Assembly (NCBI GenBank): GCA_009920595.1
Contig: RFZR01000010.1
Coordinates: 1-18,882, forward strand
Direction of reading: 5' to 3'
Length of the DNA stretch: 18,882 nt
Origin: Alphaproteobacteria bacterium
GTDB lineage: Bacteria; Pseudomonadota; Alphaproteobacteria; Rhizobiales; Beijerinckiaceae
Each line of letters begins with the position of its first letter. Position 1 is the stretch's first letter. Position numbers and translations under genes: made by a program. Under the pieces are notes generated by a model that saw only the letters and a program-made list of their open reading frames with translations, was not told the origin of the DNA and made no database searches. This document shows positions 1-8,112 of this stretch, one piece after another.

Positions 1-143
1 ATCTCGGTGCCGACAGCCTCGATACGGTCGAGCTTGTGATGGCGTTCGAAGAAGAATTCAGCGTCGAAATCCCCGATGATGCGGCCGAAACGATCCGCAC
101 CGTGGGCGACGCGGTGGCCTTCATTACGAAGAAGTCCGCTTAA
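1..143 (+). CDS. acpP: Acyl carrier protein, 3' end (partial)
   Basis: Only the last 46 codons are present; the first complete codon begins at base 3 and the TAA stop is at 141-143. The protein carries fatty acyl chains as thioesters on a 4'-phosphopantetheine arm in cytoplasmic type II fatty acid synthesis. The phosphopantetheine site is visible as L-G-A-D-S-L-D, with the modified serine at 15-17. It is followed by the acidic recognition helix (TVELVMAFEEEF) and the closing helix ending in KKSA, all typical of AcpP. The gene lies 49 bases before the chosen fabF start, the usual acpP-fabF order. A short G+C inverted repeat sits in the gap. The start and promoter are outside the window. Identification is secure from motif and context. 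Confidence 0.95.
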   Translation, partial: LGADSLDTVELVMAFEEEFSVEIPDDAAETIRTVGDAVAFITKKSA

Positions 144-156
144 TCCCCGCCGGGGA
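144..156 (+). other. Small hairpin in the acpP-fabF gap
   Basis: Five bases (TCCCC) and their complement (GGGGA) flank a three-base GCC loop immediately after the acpP stop codon. No T-run follows, so it is not a normal intrinsic terminator. It could mildly reduce read-through or stabilise the acpP transcript 3' end, which would fit the usually much higher need for AcpP than for FabF. That role is inference. Confidence 0.3.
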
Positions 157-192
157 AGTTGATCGTGGATGTCAGAGCGGGGAGTTGAGGCC

Positions 193-1458
193 ATGCGGCG
201 TGTCGTCGTAACGGGGATCGGCATGGTGTCGCCGCTTGGCGGTTCCGCGGAATCCTCTTGGTCAAAGTTGCTTGCGGGCGAGAGCGGCGCGGTGAATGTC
301 ACCCGCTGTGACGTCGCCGATTTGGCCTCCCAAATTGCTTGTGAAGTGCCGCGCGGCGATGGGTCGGGCGGCACCTTCAATGCCAATGATTGGATGGATC
401 CCAAAGATCAACGCAAAGCCGATGAGTTTATCGTCTTCGGTATGGCGGCGGCGACCCAAGCGCTCGCAGATGCAAAATGGGCTCCTTCAACGGATGAAGA
501 AAAACATCGCACGGGTGTCATGGTTGGCTCCGGCATTGGTGGCATCGGCACGATCTACGAAACATCGGTGACCTTGTTCGAAAAAGGTCCGCGTCGCGTT
601 TCGCCTTTCTTTATTCCCAGCGCGATCATCAATCTGGCCTCGGGTTGGATTTCCATTCGTCACGGATTGAAAGGCCCCAACCATTCGGTGGTGACAGCCT
701 GTTCAACAGGCGCGCATGCGATTGGTGATGCGTCGCGTCTCATCATGCTGGGTGACGCTGATGTGATGGTGGCCGGTGGCACTGAATCGCCGATCAATCG
801 CATTTCGCTTGCGGGCTTCGCTGCCTGCCGTGCCTTGTCGACGAATTTCAATAATGATCCGAAGCGCGCTTCACGGCCTTATGACAAAGATCGTGATGGG
901 TTCGTGATGGGCGAGGGTTCAGGCGTTGTTGTGCTTGAAGAACTCGAACATGCGAAAGCGCGTGGTGCAAAAATTTATGCTGAGATTGTTGGCTATGGCA
1001 TGTCGGGTGATGCCTATCACATTACATCTCCCGCTGAAGATGGTGATGGCGCTTATCGCTGCATGTCAGCTGCGTTAAAGCGCGCCGGACTTCAGGCCTC
1101 GGACATTGATTACATTAATGCACATGGCACATCGACGCCTTTGGGTGATGAAATTGAATTGCGTGCGGTTGAGCGGTTGCTCGGCAATGACACCACGAAA
1201 GCGTCGATGTCGTCAACGAAATCGGCCACGGGACATTTGCTCGGTGCAGCAGGTGCGATCGAAGCAATTTTCTCCATTCTCGCGATCCGCGATCAAAAGG
1301 TGCCGCCAACGCTCAATCTCGACAATCCATCGGTTGAGACCGCGATTGATCTCGTGCCGCATAAAGCAAAATCACGTAAGGTGAATGCGGTTTTATCCAA
1401 TTCATTCGGCTTCGGGGGTACGAACGCCTCGCTCGTTTTCAAACGATACGAGCCGTAA
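193..1458 (+). CDS. fabF: 3-oxoacyl-[acyl-carrier-protein] synthase II (FabF)
   Basis: KAS II condenses malonyl-ACP with acyl-ACP, releasing CO2, in fatty acid elongation in the cytoplasm. The thiolase-fold protein starts with RRVVVTGIGMVSPLGG, the family N-terminus. The catalytic triad is visible: Cys170 in VVTACSTGAHA, His311 in NAHGTSTPLGDEIE and His348 in SATGHLLGAAGA, with the conserved Lys343. The C-terminal loop SFGFGGTNASL is intact. I chose ATG 193, giving 421 residues (the usual length is about 420), because a GGGGAG Shine-Dalgarno at 179-184 precedes it by 8 bases. An in-frame ATG at 169 would add eight residues not typical of the family. It follows acpP and is probably cotranscribed with it. 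FabB/KAS I is a weaker alternative given the AcpP neighbour. Confidence 0.96.
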   Translation: MRRVVVTGIGMVSPLGGSAESSWSKLLAGESGAVNVTRCDVADLASQIACEVPRGDGSGGTFNANDWMDPKDQRKADEFIVFGMAAATQALADAKWAPSTDEEKHRTGVMVGSGIGGIGTIYETSVTLFEKGPRRVSPFFIPSAIINLASGWISIRHGLKGPNHSVVTACSTGAHAIGDASRLIMLGDADVMVAGGTESPINRISLAGFAACRALSTNFNNDPKRASRPYDKDRDGFVMGEGSGVVVLEELEHAKARGAKIYAEIVGYGMSGDAYHITSPAEDGDGAYRCMSAALKRAGLQASDIDYINAHGTSTPLGDEIELRAVERLLGNDTTKASMSSTKSATGHLLGAAGAIEAIFSILAIRDQKVPPTLNLDNPSVETAIDLVPHKAKSRKVNAVLSNSFGFGGTNASLVFKRYEP

Positions 1459-1521
1459 GCCCCATGGTCGCCGCAATTTCGGTATTCAAGCTTTGAAGGC
1501 CGCGTTGGGGTTTAGAAACGG

Positions 1522-3033
1522 ATGACCGAAGACAAATTGACCGTCGGAAATGAAAAAGCGGACGCGGATCACAAATCCGCGCCGACGACCGACATGGCTT
1601 CGGGTTCATCTCAAAGCGAAATTGTCACCGACATTACGAATAACGGTTCGGCTCAAAGCAGCAAGGAAGAAACGCCGAAAAGCGAGATGCTGGATGGCGA
1701 AGCTCCGGCTTCCATGAGTGAATTGGCCCGACCGAAGTCCCGTGGTTTTATGCGTCGTATGATCGTGCGGAGTCCGGCCGCGGCCATTCATCCTGAAACC
1801 GTTCCTGAGCCGCCACAACATGTAACGCCTGAAAGAAAAGAAAGACCGCTCACCAATTTTTTGAGTGGGCTTTTGTCTTTCATCGCGATCTTTGCCGCTT
1901 GTCTTGCGGGGCTATTTCTTTTGGCTGAGCGTCAGATTTACGCGCCCGGTCCGCTCGAGAATGACAAGGTCGTTCTCGTACGGGGCAGCACGGCGGAAGT
2001 GATTGATCGATTGGAACGCGAGGGTGTGATCGATAAAGCGTTTTTGCTGACGCTTTATTGGCAACTCTCGGGGCGCTCGTCACAAATCAAAGGTGGCGAA
2101 TACCAATTCAAAAAAGAAGCGAGTCTTGATCAAGTGACAAAGACGCTGATCGAAGGCAAAACGATCAAGCATTCGCTGACGATTGCTGAAGGCAAGACAT
2201 CACAGGAAATTGTTGCGCTTCTTCTCGCGGATACAAATCTGGCGGGTGAGATCAAAGATATTCCGCGCGAAGGAACACTGCTGCCGGAAACTTATAAATT
2301 CGATTATGGCATGTCGCGCGCAAAGCTCATTGAGCATATGACGCAAGAGCAAATGAAACTGGTACGCGAGATATGGGCAAAGCGTGATCCGGATTTGCCC
2401 ATCGCGAGCCCACAAGATCTTGTGATCCTCGCTTCGATTGTTGAAAAAGAAACAGGTAAAGCCGATGAGCGGCCGCGCGTTGCGGGTGTGTTTGTAAATC
2501 GGTTGATGAAGAAAATGCGTCTGGAATCCGATCCGACCGTTGTCTATGGACTGGTCGGTGGTAAGGGCTCTTTGGGGCGCGGTCTGACCAAGGCGGAGCT
2601 TGATCAAGCAACGCCCTATAACACCTACACATTGCCCGGATTGCCTGCAGGTCCCATCACCAATCCCGGACGTGCAGCGCTTGAAGCCGTTGCTAATCCT
2701 TCACGGACAAAAGAATTATTCTTCGTGGCTGATGGAACAGGCGGTCACGTATTTGCTGAAACTTATGAGCAGCATCTGAAGAATGTTGCGAAATGGCGCC
2801 AGATCGAAGGACAAAAAGCTGATACGGCACCGATTGTGACAGCACCGACGACGAATAACACAACAAATACCACAGCGAAGAACACAACGACGACTGAAAC
2901 GCTTGACGCGAGTAAAACGCAAACGCCATCGAACGCAAAGAACGCTACACCCGCTAAAGCGCCTGCAAAGCCGCCGAAGAAAAAAGCCGTTAACCCGGAA
3001 ACGGGCGCTGAAACAGCGCCGGCTCCGGATTGA
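1522..3033 (+). CDS. mltG: Endolytic peptidoglycan transglycosylase MltG (YceG family)
   Basis: MltG is an inner-membrane lytic transglycosylase that cuts nascent glycan strands and is thought to end their polymerisation. Layout of the 503 residues: residues 1-110 are polar and probably disordered; one membrane segment at about 112-134; then the periplasmic YceG domain. The hallmark VILASIVEKET lies at about 301-311. One of its glutamates (Glu308 or Glu310) matches the family's catalytic residue. It is followed by ERPRVAGVFVNRL, the DPTVVYG segment and PYNTYTLPGLPAGPI. Residues 433-503 are a Thr/Asn/Lys/Pro/Ala-rich tail without a recognisable domain. Both extensions make it longer than the compact E. 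coli enzyme (about 340 residues). It follows fabF by 63 bases. The Shine-Dalgarno is weak, so the exact start is less certain than the identity. Confidence 0.94.
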   Translation: MTEDKLTVGNEKADADHKSAPTTDMASGSSQSEIVTDITNNGSAQSSKEETPKSEMLDGEAPASMSELARPKSRGFMRRMIVRSPAAAIHPETVPEPPQHVTPERKERPLTNFLSGLLSFIAIFAACLAGLFLLAERQIYAPGPLENDKVVLVRGSTAEVIDRLEREGVIDKAFLLTLYWQLSGRSSQIKGGEYQFKKEASLDQVTKTLIEGKTIKHSLTIAEGKTSQEIVALLLADTNLAGEIKDIPREGTLLPETYKFDYGMSRAKLIEHMTQEQMKLVREIWAKRDPDLPIASPQDLVILASIVEKETGKADERPRVAGVFVNRLMKKMRLESDPTVVYGLVGGKGSLGRGLTKAELDQATPYNTYTLPGLPAGPITNPGRAALEAVANPSRTKELFFVADGTGGHVFAETYEQHLKNVAKWRQIEGQKADTAPIVTAPTTNNTTNTTAKNTTTTETLDASKTQTPSNAKNATPAKAPAKPPKKKAVNPETGAETAPAPD

Positions 3034-3092
3034 TATTCGCGTTGCTTTGTCGTTGCTTGGATAATGATGTTTGATTGAGGAGTACCGCTTCG

Positions 3093-3740
3093 ATGATTGC
3101 CCATTTTGCGAATGAGCAGATCGCACGCCGCGGATTGATGTTTGTGCTCTCCTCACCCTCCGGTGCTGGCAAAACAACTCTGACTCGTCTCCTGCGTGAA
3201 CAAGAACCGAGCCTCACTTTGTCGGTGTCGGTAACAACGCGTAATCGCCGCCCAAGCGAGGTTGATGGCGTCCATTATCATTTTATCAGCGAAGCTGAAT
3301 TTTTTGCGATGCGAGAGCGCGGCGCGCTTTTGGAATCTGCTCATGTTCACGGCAATCATTATGGATCACCGCGGGATCGTGTTGAGCAAGCCTTGAATGA
3401 GGGCAAGGATGTATTGTTCGATATTGATTATCAAGGTGCCCAGCAATTAACCGCAAGTTCTCCTGATGATGTCGTCAGCATCTTTATTCTTCCACCATCA
3501 ATGCAGGAATTACGCGCTAGACTTGAAAGGCGTGCAGAGGACTCAGTTGAGGTTATCGAGAAGCGTTTGGTCGCAGCACGCAAAGAAATTAACCGTTGGC
3601 GCGATTATCGTTATGTGTTGGTCAATGACGATTTGGATAAAACCTTCTCGCAACTTCGCATGATCCTTGCCGCTGAAAGATTAAAGCGTGAACGGCAAAC
3701 GGGGCTTGAGTCCTTTATTGACCGATTGATCGATCAATAA
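3093..3740 (+). CDS. gmk: Guanylate kinase
   Basis: This cytoplasmic enzyme phosphorylates GMP to GDP with ATP, an essential step in making GTP and dGTP. The P-loop SSPSGAGKTTL lies at about residues 20-30. It is followed by the GMP-binding stretch SVTTRNRRPSEVDGVHYHF, the region LLESAHVHGNHYGSP, the DIDYQGAQQL segment and the lid R-L-E-R-R-A-E-D-S. These are the standard Gmk landmarks in order. From ATG 3093 the protein has 215 residues, a normal length. GAGGAG at 3077-3082 precedes this ATG by 10 bases; the in-frame TTG at 3075 overlaps that site and is rejected. The stop (3738-3740) abuts the stop of the converging rsmA gene. In related genomes a yicC gene usually lies just upstream; here only 59 bases separate mltG and gmk. 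Confidence 0.96.
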   Translation: MIAHFANEQIARRGLMFVLSSPSGAGKTTLTRLLREQEPSLTLSVSVTTRNRRPSEVDGVHYHFISEAEFFAMRERGALLESAHVHGNHYGSPRDRVEQALNEGKDVLFDIDYQGAQQLTASSPDDVVSIFILPPSMQELRARLERRAEDSVEVIEKRLVAARKEINRWRDYRYVLVNDDLDKTFSQLRMILAAERLKRERQTGLESFIDRLIDQ

Positions 3741-4583
3741 TCATTTTGAATGAAGCGCTTGGGCCAAAGCAACGAATTGATCAATCGTGACAGTTTCGGC
3801 GCGTGCTGTCGGATCAAGGCCAACATCATCACAAAGCTTAATCGGATCAACGCCGAGGCTTTTTAAACTCTGGCGGAGCATTTTTCGTCTTTGACCGAAT
3901 GCGGCTTGCGTTACGCGTGCGAGAAGTTTTGAATCGCAAGGTGTCGGAAGAATGCGCGGTGTTATTCTCACAACGGAAGAGACAACTTTCGGCGGTGGCG
4001 TGAAAGCTTGTGGTGACACATCAAAGAGAATTTTCGCATCGGTGCGCCAGCCGCAGAAAACGCTCAAGCGACCATAATCATGCGGCGTATCAGGAGTCGC
4101 AACAATGCGCTCCGCAACTTCACGCTGAAACATTAATACGAGATCATTGAAACGTGGTGGCCATTCAGCGCTATCGATCCATTTCATTAATAATGCAGTG
4201 CCGATATTGTAGGGAAGATTGGCTATAATTTTTAGAGAGCCTACATGATCAAGTGACGCAATATCAAATGTAAGAGCATCGCCTTCAATGATTGTAAGGC
4301 GCCCAGGATAATGGGCAGCGATTTCTTCCAAAGCGGGCAGGCACCGATGATCTCGTTCGATAGCGATCACATGTTTTGCGCCCGCAGCCAAAAGCGCACG
4401 TGTTAATCCGCCTGGGCCCGGGCCGACTTCAAGAACCGTTGTGTCATCAAGAGGACCAGCGGAGCGCGCAATGCGCGACGTGAGATTGAGATCGAAGAGA
4501 AAATTTTGGCCAAGCGCCTTTTGTGCGTTTAAACCATAACGGGCGATCACGTCTCTAAGTGGCGGCAGATTGTCGATGGACAC
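3741..4583 (-). CDS. rsmA: 16S rRNA (adenine(1518)-N6/adenine(1519)-N6)-dimethyltransferase RsmA
   Basis: RsmA (KsgA) dimethylates two adjacent adenines in the 3' terminal hairpin of 16S rRNA using S-adenosylmethionine, late in small-subunit assembly. The 280 residues show the family order: GQNFLFDLNL (residues 25-34), SAM motif I LEVGPGPGGLTRALL (51-65), the acidic ribose contact IAIERD, EGDAL (100-104), and the catalytic NLPYNIGT (122-129), then MFQREVAERI. The C-terminal FGQRRKMLRQSLK is also typical. The start is GTG at 4583-4581, directly after the lptD stop codon on the same strand, so translation is probably coupled to lptD. The usual partners surA and pdxA are missing between them. 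Its stop meets that of gmk with no gap. Confidence 0.96.
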   Translation of the reverse strand: MSIDNLPPLRDVIARYGLNAQKALGQNFLFDLNLTSRIARSAGPLDDTTVLEVGPGPGGLTRALLAAGAKHVIAIERDHRCLPALEEIAAHYPGRLTIIEGDALTFDIASLDHVGSLKIIANLPYNIGTALLMKWIDSAEWPPRFNDLVLMFQREVAERIVATPDTPHDYGRLSVFCGWRTDAKILFDVSPQAFTPPPKVVSSVVRITPRILPTPCDSKLLARVTQAAFGQRRKMLRQSLKSLGVDPIKLCDDVGLDPTARAETVTIDQFVALAQALHSK

Positions 4584-7037
4584 TTATTGCTGCCCTACAA
4601 AGTCACCCACTTCCTTTTTGGTCTCGATGGTGCCCAGAGAGCGCAATGTCAAGCGGACAAAGATGGTTTGATCTTGAGTGGTTGTGCCTGTCGCATAGGG
4701 TTCACGCCCAATATAGGCAATGGAAAGGTCCGTACACTCATCATGATAGGTTGCCGATGCTGAATAAGCTGCCATATAAGTCCGCGGCAGATCGGGATCG
4801 GAAAGATATCGGGATAACGCAAAGAGTGTATTACCCGAGACGCTCCAATTTGGTGTTAGACGATAGCCTGCACCAATACCCAAACCTTCACGTCGTTTGG
4901 TAATACCCACATTTGGTTGCGCGGCATAATTTGCGTAGATCAAACTAGTCGATAGATCTCCAATATTTGCTCTATTTTCCAATTCAAATCTTTTTGAATT
5001 CAATCCATCAGGATCGAAACGTCCGCGCGCAGTGAAAGAGTAATTTGCGCTCGGTACGAATTGCAGTCGTGAAACATAATCCGATGTTGTTTTATCGAGC
5101 CCGGAATCTGTGCCTTCTAATGCGAGGCCACGCTGAGCGTATGAATTTAGCCCTGCCATCTGAACCGATTGACCAATCATCATATTCGCATGCGCACCAT
5201 TTACGAGGCCAAGCGAGTATTGCGCGCCATAATTGGCACGGGTGCCGCCCTCTACGCGATCATATCCCGTATATTTGTCAACGGAGAACAAATTTGTGTC
5301 ATCAAACACCAGACTTTGAGAGTCTTCATTCGGAAGATTGCCAATGTTGGATTCATCCGGCCTCGAAATGACTTGCACAATCGGTTCGAAAATATGAGAG
5401 CCGAACGAAGAGGCGGCAACAAAAGGAAAACGATACGTCATTCCAATTGTACCCATCGCACGCGTCATGCCTTGGTTGCCGGTTGATAGGAAACTGTCTT
5501 GGGCGGCGTTTGCGGTGCCGTTTCGGAAAAGCGTTGTATAGGCTGCATCGCCGCGCATAGACGCAAAGGGTGTCCATGATTGTCCGAGTGGATCAATAAA
5601 GCTTCGACGCCATCCGATTTCCGTTGTGTAACGGCTATAGTCACCACCGATGCCACGCATGAAACAATTTGTAGTTGTGGGGCTCGAACAACTTCCAGAC
5701 AATGTGCCAAAATCGGCTTCAAGGCGCGACAAATTTGTGAAGTTGGCATTCAAAGCCACTTCACCGCCGATCGCTCCCCCAAGATGATAGCGACGGTCAT
5801 AATCAACAACGGGTAAGATCAGAGGCTGAATATTCTGATTGTCTTCCGTCAGCAATGTTTGAAAATAATATGTTCGGGCGTCAAACAAGCTATTTTTGTC
5901 TTCGCCGTGGAGATAGGCGGTTGAGGTTGACTCACGTTTGATCGTGCCAAGCTGTGTGACTGAGGGAGAGTCAATTCTATAATTTTGATAAAACCATTTG
6001 TCGGAGACATAAGCGAGGTCCCATCCCCAGTTCCAACGTGAATTGATTGGAAACGTGCCAATGGTTTCGATATAGCCACGAACGCGTTGATCGCCGGCGC
6101 CATTGGGTGATGATAAAAAAGCGCCTTGATCATTCTGCGAAATGAAGGCGCCATTGATTGTATATGTGCCCGTTTCGAGTCTTTGACGCCACTCTCCCGC
6201 AAGCATCATGCCTTGTCGTGAATAATAAGTTGGCGAAATTGTAAAGTCTTTGTCAGGCGACACCACATAGTAATAGGGGAGGCTTACCCCTTGTCCGAGT
6301 GTTGACGTCGCCGAATAGACAGGGTTGAGAAAGCCAGATTTGCGTGAAATCGTATTGTCAGGCGCTGAGAAATAGGGGAAGTAGGCAACGGGTACGCCGG
6401 CGACGTCGAGCGTTGCATCTTCATAATAGATGACTTTCTCAACTTGGTTATGAATGATCCGGCGCGCCTTCACCTGCCAGAGTGGGGGCTTTGTCGGATC
6501 CTCTTTGCACGCGTCGCAAGCTGTGTAGGTGCCTCTTTCAAAAATCGTTTGTCGACCGGCAATGCGTTCTGCGCGGGGGGCGACGAAATGAGTGTTGTCG
6601 ATCGTATCGACGCGCATGGATTTGATAAACCCATCATGGAATTGATCGGTGAGCTCCAAAGAATTTGCGCGCACCACTTGGCCGTCGGGTTCGGTCAGGA
6701 CAACATGACCTTCGGCGAAAACGCGCTCGGACTCGCTGTGATAGACGACCTGGTCCGCTTCGAGAATTTTGCCTTTGTAGTATAATTTTGCGTTACCGCG
6801 CGCGGCGATGGTTTTCTTGTCCGTATCATAGACGATTTCATCGGCATCGACTGTTAATTTGTCGGGCTCAGCCGGGGTGGCCTGGGTCGCGCTTTGGGCT
6901 TTGACTTTTGACACGCCGATGCCACTCGCCAAAAATATGGCGAGGCAAAGGCTCCAAACCGTTGAAACGGCAAGGATTTTGGCCAGTCTGGCACTCAAAG
7001 CGCGTCTTCGCTCTGCTCGTATTTCATCCGTCTTCAA
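4584..7037 (-). CDS. lptD: LPS assembly protein LptD
   Basis: LptD is the outer-membrane beta-barrel that inserts lipopolysaccharide into the outer leaflet. The frame encodes a signal peptide (hydrophobic VSTVWSLCLAIFLASGIG, cleavage probably after VKAQ), then an OstA/LptA-like jellyroll (DADEIVYDTDKKTIAARGNAKL, YYKGKILEADQVVYH, VFAEGHVVLTEPDG), then a long barrel rich in alternating aromatic and polar strands ending in TIFVRLTLRSLG. Two cysteines occur in YTACDACKEDP, as in many relatives. The start is uncertain. No ATG lies in this frame near the signal peptide. TTG 7037 (817 residues, overlapping lptG by 14 bases) and TTG 6998 (804 residues) are both possible. The next upstream ATG, 7118, lies well inside lptG. 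It is the third gene of lptF-lptG-lptD-rsmA, and its partner LptE is not in the window. Confidence 0.93.
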   Translation of the reverse strand: MKTDEIRAERRRALSARLAKILAVSTVWSLCLAIFLASGIGVSKVKAQSATQATPAEPDKLTVDADEIVYDTDKKTIAARGNAKLYYKGKILEADQVVYHSESERVFAEGHVVLTEPDGQVVRANSLELTDQFHDGFIKSMRVDTIDNTHFVAPRAERIAGRQTIFERGTYTACDACKEDPTKPPLWQVKARRIIHNQVEKVIYYEDATLDVAGVPVAYFPYFSAPDNTISRKSGFLNPVYSATSTLGQGVSLPYYYVVSPDKDFTISPTYYSRQGMMLAGEWRQRLETGTYTINGAFISQNDQGAFLSSPNGAGDQRVRGYIETIGTFPINSRWNWGWDLAYVSDKWFYQNYRIDSPSVTQLGTIKRESTSTAYLHGEDKNSLFDARTYYFQTLLTEDNQNIQPLILPVVDYDRRYHLGGAIGGEVALNANFTNLSRLEADFGTLSGSCSSPTTTNCFMRGIGGDYSRYTTEIGWRRSFIDPLGQSWTPFASMRGDAAYTTLFRNGTANAAQDSFLSTGNQGMTRAMGTIGMTYRFPFVAASSFGSHIFEPIVQVISRPDESNIGNLPNEDSQSLVFDDTNLFSVDKYTGYDRVEGGTRANYGAQYSLGLVNGAHANMMIGQSVQMAGLNSYAQRGLALEGTDSGLDKTTSDYVSRLQFVPSANYSFTARGRFDPDGLNSKRFELENRANIGDLSTSLIYANYAAQPNVGITKRREGLGIGAGYRLTPNWSVSGNTLFALSRYLSDPDLPRTYMAAYSASATYHDECTDLSIAYIGREPYATGTTTQDQTIFVRLTLRSLGTIETKKEVGDFVGQQ
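6995..7027 (-). other. Possible 10-codon mini-ORF at the lptG/lptD junction
   Basis: An ATG at 7027-7025 overlaps the lptG stop (ATGA) and opens a frame one register away from LptD. It reads MKYEQSEDAL and ends at TGA 6997-6995, which itself overlaps an in-frame LptD TTG at 6998 (TTGA). It may relay ribosomes from lptG to lptD by termination-reinitiation, or be a relic of a frameshift at the lptD start. I see no strong Shine-Dalgarno. The function is inference. Confidence 0.3.
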
Positions 7038-8112
7038 GATACAGCAAGACAAGGGTACAGAGCAAACCCGTAGACAAGGGCGGGAGGAACGAAGCGAGAA
7101 TAGGGTTAAGCAATCCATTCGCGCCAAAATCGCCTGTGACTTTGGCAAAAATATAGAAGGCAAATCCGCCGCCAATACCGCCAAGGATTGAAAACGGACG
7201 TAGCCCGGTGCGGGCAAAGCGCAGGCTTACAGTCGCCGCGATCAGAACCATCACTGCAAGAACGAGGGGGCGCGCGATCAGCGATTGAAACTGTTGGAGA
7301 TAACGTGTGGCATCAAGGCCAGCCGCATCCGTTGCGCGGGCCCAGCTTGGCAGATCATAAATTGCAATCGTGTCGGGATCGGAAAGCGACTGATTGACCT
7401 GTTCGCGGGTCAGATAGGTTGCGAGTTCAAAAACATCATGACGCTCAGGCGCTGTGCCGGGCGATAGAACTCGTGCATTCCGCAAAAGCCAGAGCCCGTC
7501 ATTTAAATGGCCGGTTGGGGCCTCGACACGGTGGATAAACTGCCCTTGGCGGTCGAATTCAAAAACGGTCATGCCGCGGAAGTCGCCCGACTCTAGATCG
7601 GCGAGATCGGCGCGAATGATCGCTTCTCCATCCACATTTTTCTGTCGAAGCCAGATATTTTTAGGTTTCGTTGGCTGATCATCGGCGCTTGTCCGCGCCA
7701 TGATCGCGTCAGCCTTGGCTTTAAGTGTTGCTGATACCGGATTGAGAATTAAAGTTCCCGCCGCGCCCACCAGAAATGCGGCGATTAAGGGAGCGGTGAT
7801 CATGTGCCACACTGACATGCCTCCCGCACGAACCACCACTAATTCACGGCTACGTGCAAGGGACAGAAAAGCAAAAAGACCACCAAAGAGCGCGGCAAAG
7901 GGTAAAACTTGTTCGGCCACCGACGGCGTTCTCATCAAGGCGAGCTCGGTAGCAAGGATCAAGGCGTCAGCCGAGGCATCATTGGCAATGCGGGTTAGTT
8001 CGATGAGATCGAGAACAAAGACCAATGCGGCCACGATCCCAAACACTGAAAGGATCGATAGGCTAAATCTTTTAAAGAAATACTGGAACAGAACGGTAGG
8101 AGACATTGTCAT
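7024..8112 (-). CDS. lptG: LPS export ABC transporter permease LptG
   Basis: LptG pairs with LptF and the ATPase LptB to extract lipopolysaccharide from the inner membrane and push it onto the LptC/LptA bridge. The YjgP/YjgQ-family protein has 362 residues, a standard length. A first membrane helix (about residues 17-38) is followed by two more. A periplasmic jellyroll spans roughly 130-265 (including KNIWLRQKNVDGEAII). Three C-terminal helices include ARPLVLAVMVLIAATVSLRF and GGGFAFYIFAKV. ATG 8112 overlaps the lptF TGA by four bases (ATGA), a classic sign of translational coupling, and is preferred over upstream in-frame extension into lptF. The downstream end overlaps the lptD start region. 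I call LptG rather than LptF from gene order (second of the pair) and the LRQKNVDGE-type jellyroll. Confidence 0.94.
   Translation of the reverse strand: MTMSPTVLFQYFFKRFSLSILSVFGIVAALVFVLDLIELTRIANDASADALILATELALMRTPSVAEQVLPFAALFGGLFAFLSLARSRELVVVRAGGMSVWHMITAPLIAAFLVGAAGTLILNPVSATLKAKADAIMARTSADDQPTKPKNIWLRQKNVDGEAIIRADLADLESGDFRGMTVFEFDRQGQFIHRVEAPTGHLNDGLWLLRNARVLSPGTAPERHDVFELATYLTREQVNQSLSDPDTIAIYDLPSWARATDAAGLDATRYLQQFQSLIARPLVLAVMVLIAATVSLRFARTGLRPFSILGGIGGGFAFYIFAKVTGDFGANGLLNPILASFLPPLSTGLLCTLVLLYLEDG

Noticed and set aside
169..192. Upstream ATG extending FabF by eight residues
   Set aside because: The family N-terminus begins at 193, which has a well-spaced GGGGAG; the extension is not family-like.
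1459..1521. Near-palindrome TTCAAGCTTTGAA in the fabF-mltG gap as an operator
   Set aside because: Short and imperfect with no second copy seen; it can easily arise by chance.
2200..2607. Open frame antisense to mltG
   Set aside because: No recognisable protein features; lies entirely over the conserved YceG domain.
7038..7217. Upstream extension of LptD, including ATG 7118
   Set aside because: It would overlap conserved lptG sequence by about 95-190 bases and put a long segment before the signal peptide.
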